Below, one piece after another: positions 57,978 to 64,000 of a stretch of DNA of 64,000 nucleotides. Under the pieces are notes generated by a model, which did no database searches, was not told where the DNA came from, and saw nothing but the letters and a program-made list of their open reading frames with translations. The DNA comes from Saprospiraceae bacterium. Its GTDB lineage: Bacteria > Bacteroidota > Bacteroidia > Chitinophagales > Saprospiraceae. The stretch is taken from the NCBI GenBank assembly GCA_016709995.1, contig JADJLQ010000001.1:151001-215000 (forward strand), read 5' to 3'. The position numbers and the translations under genes are program-made. The stretch's first letter is position 1; each line of letters opens with the position of its first letter.

Positions 57978-58124
57978 TTAATGATATGTTAATTGAAAAA
58001 AAAAAAAAATACAGTTAAAGACTTGTCACTATATTTTTAAACCGTTCTTTCGATGGTGCTGTACATCCGGAGTCACTGCCCAGATCAGAGAATGTCGGAT
58101 CCCGAAAAGGCGATAGAGTAGGGG
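57978..58124 (+). repeat. leader element, copy C
   Basis: TTAATGATATGTTAATTG and an A-run, a variable middle, then GTGCTGTACATCCGGAG, ATCAGAGAATGTCGGATCC and GAAAAGGCGATAGAGTAGGG. It differs from A/B in the middle but keeps the 3' core. ATCCG/CGGAT can pair across the core here. It ends 29 bp before the start at 58154. Confidence 0.72.
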
Positions 58125-58153
58125 ATGAATTAATATTAAATAATAGATTAAAC

Positions 58154-58666
58154 ATGAATTCAATAAACAGCCTGTTTGAAAAAATAAAGGTTCTAAGTAT
58201 AATGACCATTCCATTTATTTTTTTTTCTTGCCAGGAGCTTCAAAACTCCGCCGATGTTTTGGATGCTAAACTGATCAATAGTGTCATCAATGATGAATCT
58301 TATCAACAATTGAGAGATAATTTATCAAATTATTTTATAGCCTCTGATACAAAATTAATTAATGAAAAGGTGGTTAAAGATAAAATACAAACTACCGAAC
58401 TTGGCGATCTAAAGCATTATTGTGATTTTGATCAAAAATCAACTTTATATGATTCTGATGTAAAAATGTATTTTAAGCTTCAATGCGCAATAGAGAAAAG
58501 TTTTATGGAATTGGAAGAAAAGTACAAATTTAATTCAGGACTAACAGACTCCGAAAGAAACGTTATTTGGAAGGCATATTCTGATATGACAAACCAAATT
58601 CATGTAAAAAATCAATATAAATCTATTGTTAATTTTAAAATAAATGAAAATGAAAATGAAAATTAA
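58154..58666 (+). CDS. small lipoprotein of cassette C
   Basis: 170 residues with a lipobox (MTIPFIFFSC). The mature part is helical with two cysteines (LKHYCDFDQK and FKLQCAIEKSF) and ends in an Asn-Glu repeat. Its 3' end overlaps the next gene's start. No known family. Confidence 0.6.
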   Translation: MNSINSLFEKIKVLSIMTIPFIFFSCQELQNSADVLDAKLINSVINDESYQQLRDNLSNYFIASDTKLINEKVVKDKIQTTELGDLKHYCDFDQKSTLYDSDVKMYFKLQCAIEKSFMELEEKYKFNSGLTDSERNVIWKAYSDMTNQIHVKNQYKSIVNFKINENENEN

Positions 58667-58900
58667 GGTTGTTTTATTTTTATTTCTATTTTCTTTGTGG
58701 TCGACCCACTTCAAGATTATCTGAACTCAATAGATCGAGCCGATATGCTGTATTCCAGTTGTATTTCAAAGTCTGAGTCTGTAAGATATGCAGATGCTTG
58801 GCAGACAAAATGCTCCGCGGAACGTACTATTTTATATAATAGAGCTTGGGATACACTTTGCAGCTCTTCTGGAACTTTATGTATCACAATTTACGGATAA
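58656..58900 (+). pseudogene. small Cys-containing secreted protein of cassette C, frameshifted after signal
   Basis: The ATG at 58656 gives a signal (MKIKVVLFLFLFSLW). About 10 codons later the frame should shift by one near 58690-58697 to continue VDPLQDYLNSIDRADMLYSS, CISKSESVRYADAWQTKC and a LCSSSGTLCITIYG end. Four cysteines in the mature part recall the 77-residue protein of cassette B. Loss of one base is likely; GTG at 58697 could also start it but would lack the signal. Confidence 0.55.
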
Positions 58901-58940
58901 TTTTATTAAATATTTTCACCATCCATAACTCATTATTACA

Positions 58941-59495
58941 ATGAAATATCTTACAATTATTATTTTCGTATTATTTTCGAGTTGTTCAAACATTGATTTT
59001 ATTAATCCTGATTCCATTCTTGAACAATCTGATTTTGAAGTTGATAAATTTGTCATTCTGCTAAAAACTTTGAAGTACGAAATGCTTCAACATGTTGAAA
59101 AAAATAATGGAAATATTACTAATTATATTAGTGAAAACGAGAATTCTAATTTATTTATAGCTATTAACCATGAAATTTTATTGCTAAAATTAGACTCACG
59201 TGCATTACAAAAATCTGAACAACTGCAATTCAAGTTGCTTGGGTCGCTTCCAACTACAATAAATGAAAAAACAAATTCAGTAACTCCTCAAGAATGTTAT
59301 GACAATTATGCTTCGAAACAATCTGAATTGGATCGAAATTATGCGATCGCCACTACGGGATTTATATTAAATGCTATTTTTGGAAATCCAATAACTGCTG
59401 CGATTGGGATAATTGCTACAACTGGTACATATACTAGCAGTACTTACTCAAATACACAAAATTATGAAAGATGTATTCAATTATCATTGCAATAA
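58941..59495 (+). CDS. lipoprotein with Cys-bracketed Gly-rich C-terminal domain
   Basis: 184 residues. The lipobox is IIFVLFSSC. A helical middle is followed by a C-terminal domain ECYDNYASKQSELDRNYAIA, a hydrophobic Gly/Ala/Thr stretch (AIFGNPITAAIGIIATTG), and a final NYERCIQLSLQ. The ECYDNY...YxxC layout repeats that of the 53598 protein, here behind a lipoprotein stalk. Confidence 0.62.
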   Translation: MKYLTIIIFVLFSSCSNIDFINPDSILEQSDFEVDKFVILLKTLKYEMLQHVEKNNGNITNYISENENSNLFIAINHEILLLKLDSRALQKSEQLQFKLLGSLPTTINEKTNSVTPQECYDNYASKQSELDRNYAIATTGFILNAIFGNPITAAIGIIATTGTYTSSTYSNTQNYERCIQLSLQ

Positions 59496-59501
59496 AATAT
59501 T

Positions 59502-59684
59502 ATTAAGATCAAATCATTAAGAACGACATTGGTTATTATTATTTTTGGAGTTATTTTATTTTTAGTTTTAATAAAATTCAAAATTGATAGCTACTATTTA
59601 AATTATCTATTGACAATAATTTTTATTCTATCAACGGCTGTATTAATTATTCAGATTTTGATTAATAGAAATGCGTCAAAATAA
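59502..59684 (+). CDS. possible 60-residue membrane protein (non-ATG start)
   Basis: The frame reads IKIKSLRTTLVIIIFGVILF and a second helix YLLTIIFILSTAVLIIQIL, ending RNASK at 59682-59684. There is no ATG; an ATT at 59502 would give a Lys-rich start. It could also be a gene whose start codon has mutated. It fits the pattern of small membrane proteins behind the secreted genes. Confidence 0.4.
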   Translation: MKIKSLRTTLVIIIFGVILFLVLIKFKIDSYYLNYLLTIIFILSTAVLIIQILINRNASK

Positions 59685-59818
59685 AAATAGTGTTAAGGTT
59701 GACTCCATAAATGTGGGTTCGAATTCGAATAAATATTTTAAGCTGCTTGGGATTTTGGTTCGTGTATGGGTTGGGTCTGATAAATAAAATCAATAAAATT
59801 CTTGTATGGATCCATTAA

Positions 59819-61157
59819 GGCTATCTCTAAAAACCCCTAAAATACATGCATTAAAGTTATTATATGATAAAATTGGGTAGTAACTTGTTGTTTATGAAGA
59901 CAAATTCAAAAAAAGGCAAGCTGAAAAGAATTTCGCGCAATCCAGATCTATTTGAACATCAAGATCGGATAGAGAAATTAAAAAACCAAAATAACAGTTT
60001 GGTGAAACTGAATAGGTATATTGATTGGTCCTTTTTCGGAAAAGAGATTGATAATCAACTACCTACGGTTGACTATAGTAAGGGTGGAAGACCGCCAATT
60101 AGTAGGGAATTAATGTTTAAAGTATTGGTGTTGCAACATATGTTCAATTTATCAGATGATGGAATTGAATATCAAATATTAGATCGAAATTCATTCATGG
60201 AATTTTTAGGATTAAAAACATATAAGGATATACCGGATGCAAAGACAATTTGGTTAGTAAGAGATCAACTAAATAAGCTTGGCATATTGGATGATCTATT
60301 CGTAAAATTTGTTGATCAATTGGTGGCAAAAGGTATAGTATTGAATAAGGGCACGATAACAGATGCTACAATAATCGAAACCCCAAAGCAGCGGAATACT
60401 AAGGACGAAAACGCTAAAATCAAAGAAGATAAAGGAGATACACTGTGGGCAGATGACGAACATAAAAAATCTCAAAAGGATATTGATGCGAGGTGGCTCC
60501 AAAAAGATGGACAAAACTATTTTGGATATAAGTACCATGTTGTAGTTGATGCCAAAAGCAAACTGATAGTTGACTTTGAAGTAACGCCGGCAAATGAACA
60601 TGACTCCCAGTTGATGACCGAATTTATAGATAGAAATCCTGATGTAGATGTGATGTATGCTGACAGCGCGTATATATCTCCTATTATTTCAGAAAAACTA
60701 GCTCAACATGGAATAAAAAATAACATTCACATAAAAGGAAAGAGGAACACCCCATTGACAAAATCACAATTTAATTCCAACAAAATGAAATCCAAAATTA
60801 GAGCTAGAGTGGAACATGTATTTGGAATGATTACCAAAGGCATGGGAGGCCTAATGTTTCAAGTAAGAAGCTTAGTGAGAGTAACGGCTAAAATAACATT
60901 GATGAATTTGACTTACAATATTAAACGGATAGTACATTTAATAGAAGCCAATGGCGGAGCTATGCCTAGTTTTAAATAATAGCAAGACTGAATCATCCGA
61001 TAAGATAAAATCGATCAATGAAATGATAATTAAATGCAAATTCGATAAATCTAGAGATGATTCAACAATGACATACTGTATACAGGATTACGTTTTAAAA
61101 TTTGGAAAATTTCAAATTTCAATAAAACGCTAAAAAACAATGTTTTTAGAGATTGCC
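59819..61157 (+). mobile_element. IS5-family insertion sequence
   Basis: The element is 1339 bp. The left end GGCTATCTCTAAAAAC and the right end (reverse complement) GGCAATCTCTAAAAAC are near-perfect inverted repeats. It is flanked by TTAA at 59815-59818 and 61158-61161, a 4-bp target duplication. One transposase gene fills most of it. It interrupts a small membrane-protein gene of cassette C. Confidence 0.88.
59864..60979 (+). CDS. IS5-family transposase
   Basis: 371 residues; a better start may be ATG 59894 (MKTNSKKGKLKR). Numbered from 59864, the DDE residues fit D167 (ITDATIIETP), D267 (VMYADSAYISP) and E317 (RARVEHVFGMI). The N-terminal DUF772-like region has KGGRPPISRELMFKVLVLQH. It moves the surrounding IS by cut-and-paste/DDE chemistry. 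It is intact, so the element may be active. Confidence 0.9.
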   Translation: MIKLGSNLLFMKTNSKKGKLKRISRNPDLFEHQDRIEKLKNQNNSLVKLNRYIDWSFFGKEIDNQLPTVDYSKGGRPPISRELMFKVLVLQHMFNLSDDGIEYQILDRNSFMEFLGLKTYKDIPDAKTIWLVRDQLNKLGILDDLFVKFVDQLVAKGIVLNKGTITDATIIETPKQRNTKDENAKIKEDKGDTLWADDEHKKSQKDIDARWLQKDGQNYFGYKYHVVVDAKSKLIVDFEVTPANEHDSQLMTEFIDRNPDVDVMYADSAYISPIISEKLAQHGIKNNIHIKGKRNTPLTKSQFNSNKMKSKIRARVEHVFGMITKGMGGLMFQVRSLVRVTAKITLMNLTYNIKRIVHLIEANGGAMPSFK

Positions 61158-61307
61158 TTAATTAAAATCGTGTTTTTGATTTGTCTGCCAATTGTTTACT
61201 TTGAAATAATTCTAAGATGCATCAGAAATCCCAAAGAATTTTTTAGTAAAAAGCGATTGAATGAGGGTACTGATTTGGTAAGGGACCTTGCAATTTTTAC
61301 TATTTAA

Positions 61308-61593
61308 CTGCTGCAATAATTTCTGAATTAATAGTGTATTTAAAGTAAGTAATTAATTTGATTTTCAGATTAATAATAGAAAAGTTGGACCATCATAAAC
61401 ACGCACTGCATTTTAGTAGTTTCCTGGCCCCTAAATAACCAGACCGAAAATACAAAAATATTTTTGCCCGATGCTTCGGGTAGAGATGAAACAGAGTGAA
61501 GACGGAATAGAAAAGTTCAGGAGCGAGAGTAAGTAAGTACTCTGAGGGAAGCAAAGTGAATGGGCTAAAGCCTACACAAACCTAGAAGTACCA
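61308..61593. other. spacer with one CCCGATGCTTCGGG hairpin
   Basis: About 285 bp without a gene. At 61467-61480 lies CCCGATGCTTCGGG, the reverse complement of the element CCCGAAGCATCGGG found in the tRNA-Asp region at 23.95 kb. It is followed by an irregular purine-rich stretch. Confidence 0.6.
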
Positions 61594-61945
61594 TCATATC
61601 AGGCCATGCCGACCTTGGAGACGAAGTCCTTCAGGGATTCTATGAGTACCGGTGCCCGTGTTTTGGCGAGGCAGCCATTGGCATGAACCCCTTCATCCAG
61701 GTACCTAGCATAAATATTTTGTTTGACGAGAAAATGGCCGGCACGGTCCATGTGGCTATTGGCCAATCATACTATCAGTGCGGAGGCAAAAACGAAAGCA
61801 GTATCCATCTCGATTTTATAGCCGATATGAAAGAAGGGGAGATCTGGGCTGATGGAGTCAAAATATATGAGCATGGCAGGATTGTCGCATGATTTATCAA
61901 CATATTGGCGGCTTCTTGAAATAATTATTTGAAATTACTATATTA
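61594..61945 (+). pseudogene. aminopeptidase 3'-end remnant 4 (longest copy)
   Basis: About 340 bp match the end of the M29 gene and about 45 bp beyond its stop. The frame 61683-61892 encodes MNPFIQVPSINILFDEKMAG ... KIYEHGRIVA, nearly the same as the intact protein. Upstream of 61683 the match is frameshifted, and there is no start or N-terminal domain, so it cannot be an enzyme. It marks the right edge of the array. Confidence 0.8.
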
Positions 61946-61972
61946 AAACCTAATGCGTAAATTTTATTTTAT

Positions 61973-62161
61973 ATGGAACAAGATGGCATTATTCTGACAC
62001 TCATATTTGTATTTACTGTCATATTCATAAAGGATATTTTCAAAACCCCAAAAAAATACTTATCATGGGATATCTTTAAGGGTGATGGACGAAAATTATT
62101 TGAAATTGCATTGATTCTTTGGACGCTATGGTATATTTTCAAATTACTGTTCATTAAGTGA
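61973..62161 (+). CDS. 62-residue two-helix membrane protein (paralogue 2)
   Basis: MEQDGIILTLIFVFTVIFIK, a loop TPKKYLSWDIFKGDGRK, then FEIALILWTLWYIFKLLF. It differs from the 54739 protein at about eight positions, mostly in the first third. It lies 27 bp after aminopeptidase-end remnant 4. Unlike its twin no secreted gene precedes it here. Confidence 0.65.
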   Translation: MEQDGIILTLIFVFTVIFIKDIFKTPKKYLSWDIFKGDGRKLFEIALILWTLWYIFKLLFIK

Positions 62162-62297
62162 CGAAATTCTTTAATCACCAGTTTAAATTATGATTGTTGA
62201 AGCATCAGGTGGTCATACATTTTAACTAAACCCTAACTAACTATCCCTCTGATTGCCCAGTCATCATAGTATTGAATAGTCTTTTAATCTATTTGCT

Positions 62298-62996
62298 ATG
62301 AAAACTAAATCTTTGTTATTCGCTTTGGCCACCATCCTGATGCTAGGATCCTGCCAAAAAGACCTTGGAGAATTTGTAACTGTAACGATACCAACTGCCT
62401 CGTTTGACCAACTTCGTCACGACGCTTCTGTAGACATAGTCTTGTCACAGGGGCCAGGACGGTTAGTGGAGTTTGAAGGCTATGATCTGGTATTAAATGA
62501 ATTATCATTTGATGTCAATAATGGCAAACTGACCATTCGTCAACATGGGCTATATGGATGGTCTGGTAAGTCTACTATATACATAACAGTGCCTGATCTG
62601 AGTTTGATCGATTTGGCCTCTTCCGGGGACATCTATGGTGATAATCGGTTTAAACCCAAAGGTTCGCTGGAGGTCAGGTCCAGGGCCAGTGGTGACATAG
62701 ACTTATACCTGGATGTGCCTGATTTATACACCTCAGTGCAAGGTTCAGGGGAGATTCGGCTCAGAGGGTATGCCGATCATCATGAGATAGAGCTGGATGG
62801 GTCTGGGCGTCTTTATGCCTTTGGCTTGCAGACTTATAGAACCAGGATCACCCAGTTTGCCAGTGGCGATGCCGAGTTGAATGCTACCAATAGCTTATAT
62901 GTAAGATTGAGGGGATCAGGCGATATCTTTTTTATTGGCAATCCTTTTGTAGACCATTTTATCACTGGTAGTGGTCGATTGATCAATGCCAATTAA
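62298..62996 (+). CDS. DUF2807 (head GIN domain) lipoprotein
   Basis: 232 residues. The lipobox is LATILMLGSC. The mature part is a DUF2807 beta-solenoid with its repeated S/G-rich turns (LIDLASSGDIYGDNRF, RASGDIDLYLD, ELDGSGRLYAFGL, LRGSGDIFFIG). In Bacteroidota these are cell-surface or periplasmic proteins of unknown function, sometimes called putative autotransporter adhesins. Confidence 0.85.
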   Translation: MKTKSLLFALATILMLGSCQKDLGEFVTVTIPTASFDQLRHDASVDIVLSQGPGRLVEFEGYDLVLNELSFDVNNGKLTIRQHGLYGWSGKSTIYITVPDLSLIDLASSGDIYGDNRFKPKGSLEVRSRASGDIDLYLDVPDLYTSVQGSGEIRLRGYADHHEIELDGSGRLYAFGLQTYRTRITQFASGDAELNATNSLYVRLRGSGDIFFIGNPFVDHFITGSGRLINAN

Positions 62997-63210
62997 GCCT
63001 CTTTCCAGCCTTTTTAGCTATATTCGAATGTATCTCAGAGAAGACCTTTGAAATCTTGCAACCATTTGCAAATTATTAATTCGATTCCTGGCTTTGATAT
63101 CTTTATAACTTACTATACATAGATGGCTATTTATCAATCATTCATATGCATTTGTGCCATTTTCACTGCTGATTTATTAAAATTAATCACTTAATGTTTC
63201 ATTTTTTTCT

Positions 63211-63239
63211 TTGAGAATAAAAATATTGCCTTAAATTTG
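63211..63239 (+). promoter_or_regulatory. rpsA promoter (TTG-N18-TAAATTTG)
   Basis: TTG at 63211-63213 and TAAATTTG at 63232-63239 fit the Bacteroidota -33/-7 pattern with an 18-bp spacer. They precede the rpsA start by about 43 bp. Confidence 0.65.
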
Positions 63240-63281
63240 CCCCGCTTTACACGTTAGGTACATTTAAAATCTGCAGAAAAC

Positions 63282-64000
63282 ATGCTGGAAGAAAAAGATG
63301 ATGTCCAGGATCTGGATGAAAATTTAACCCCGTCTGAAGAGGAGACGCCTCTGATGACCAATGACTTATTGCAAGAAGATGAGGCCGTTGAACCTGAGCC
63401 AACTGATGATCTGGAGCTAGTGTTAGAACCAGTGATGGTAGAGGAAGGTTCTGCCCATGATGATTTTAACTGGTCTGCCGGCAATAGAAATACAAGATAT
63501 TATAACCCAGAAGAAAGGACTGCTTATCTAAATCAATACTCAACTACCCTTACTACTTTAGGGGATCATGAAATAATCAAAGGAAAAGTTTCTTCCATGC
63601 ATGGTGGAGATGTAGTACTTGACATCAATTTTAAGTCTGACGGTCTTATCCCTTACGATGAGTTTAAAGACATGGGTGATCTTAAAGTAGGTGATTTTGT
63701 AGATGTATATGTAGAGACTCAGGAAAATGCAAAAGGTCAGTTGGTTCTTTCTAGAAAAAAAGCCAAACTTTTTAAAGCATGGGAGACCCTGGTTGATTCA
63801 TTCAATAATGGTACCATCATTAAAGGTACCGTGATCTCTAAAACTAAAGGTGGCCTTATCGTAGATGCCAACGGCTTGGAAACGTTTTTGCCAGGCTCTC
63901 AAATAGATATAAAGCCCATCACTGACTACGATCAATATGTAGGCAAGACGATGGAGTTCAAAGTAGTCAAGATCAACGAAACCATTAAAAATGCAGTGAT
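63282..64000 (+). CDS. rpsA: 30S ribosomal protein S1 (3' end beyond window)
   Basis: The first 239 codons are present. An acidic N-terminal extension (MLEEKDDVQDLDENLTPSEE) is followed by S1/OB-fold repeats: IIKGKVSSMHGGDVVLDINF with SDGLIPYDEF, then IIKGTVISKTKGGLIVDANG with LETFLPGSQIDIKP. S1 recruits mRNA to the 30S subunit. The long acidic leader is usual in Bacteroidota S1. Confidence 0.92.
   Translation, partial: MLEEKDDVQDLDENLTPSEEETPLMTNDLLQEDEAVEPEPTDDLELVLEPVMVEEGSAHDDFNWSAGNRNTRYYNPEERTAYLNQYSTTLTTLGDHEIIKGKVSSMHGGDVVLDINFKSDGLIPYDEFKDMGDLKVGDFVDVYVETQENAKGQLVLSRKKAKLFKAWETLVDSFNNGTIIKGTVISKTKGGLIVDANGLETFLPGSQIDIKPITDYDQYVGKTMEFKVVKINETIKNAV

Larger units (their letters stand above)
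59806..61307 (+). pseudogene. 54-codon small membrane-protein gene split by the IS
   Basis: Removing the IS and one TTAA copy joins ATGGATCCATTAA (from 59806) to TTAAAATCGTGTTTTTG (61162). This restores an open frame MDPLIKIVFLICLPIVYFEI with a RCIRNPKEFFSKKRLNEG loop and ...LVRDLAIFTI, ending at 61305-61307. The layout (helix, Pro-Lys loop, second helix) resembles the 62-residue family. In the current sequence the right end of the IS supplies an ATG at 61140 that is in frame with the rest (MFLEIALIKIVFL), so a 55-residue product may still be made. Confidence 0.65.

Noticed and set aside
60951..61133. Open frame of 60 codons overlapping the transposase end
   Set aside because: Lies inside the IS, overlaps the transposase stop in another frame, and shows no domain. 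A passenger gene is possible but unsupported.

Overview
The window looks like chromosomal DNA from a Bacteroidota bacterium, most likely of the Saprospiria/Chitinophagia type and probably a metagenome-derived assembly. Indicators are gldH directly after grpE-dnaJ, PD40/OmpA envelope proteins, DUF6913- and DUF4292-type proteins, an M29 aminopeptidase, a Gfo/Idh enzyme of GH109 type, and Bacteroidota-style -7 boxes (TAnnTTTG) before rpsA, accA and acpP. Many genes are broken by single-base shifts, often in homopolymers, so residual sequencing error has to be weighed against real decay throughout.

Layout. 1-10.2 kb: end of a SPASM protein, a TPR protein, a PD40/OmpA protein, rlmD, rfbA, a flippase-like membrane protein, a TlpA-like thioredoxin, then grpE-dnaJ-gldH. 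10.5-23.8 kb: a fatty acid hydroxylase, an MFS transporter, a GNAT protein, and a leftward catabolic cluster (epimerase, DapA-like aldolase, Tat-exported esterase, GH109-like enzyme, NagB-like isomerase, M20 amidohydrolase) divergent from a large GH2 beta-galactosidase. Most members of this cluster are frameshifted. 23.9-24.3 kb: a tRNA-Asp region disrupted by hairpin repeats and long C/G runs. 24.6-37 kb: a stress and envelope set (P-type ATPase, two Usp proteins, flavin-binding protein, Na/Pi cotransporter, erythromycin-esterase-like protein, dienelactone hydrolase, phosphoribosyltransferase) followed by an Mla-type ABC operon. 37-51.4 kb: housekeeping genes (DedA, DinB, accA, dapA, rnc, fabF, acpP, pyk, TPR, DUF4292, hflX, M29 aminopeptidase).

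51.4-62.2 kb is the unusual part. It is an AT-rich accessory array in which pieces of the 3' end of the aminopeptidase gene recur four times. Three copies of a conserved leader of about 145 bp each lie about 200 bp after such an end. Behind each leader sit different small lipoproteins or secreted Cys- and Gly-rich proteins, then small membrane proteins. An IS5-type element has inserted into one of the small membrane-protein genes with a TTAA duplication. The arrangement suggests cassettes added one after another by recombination on the aminopeptidase 3' end. A secreted effector plus membrane immunity/partner role is a hypothesis only.

62.3 kb to the end holds a DUF2807 lipoprotein and the start of rpsA (ribosomal protein S1), which runs off the window.
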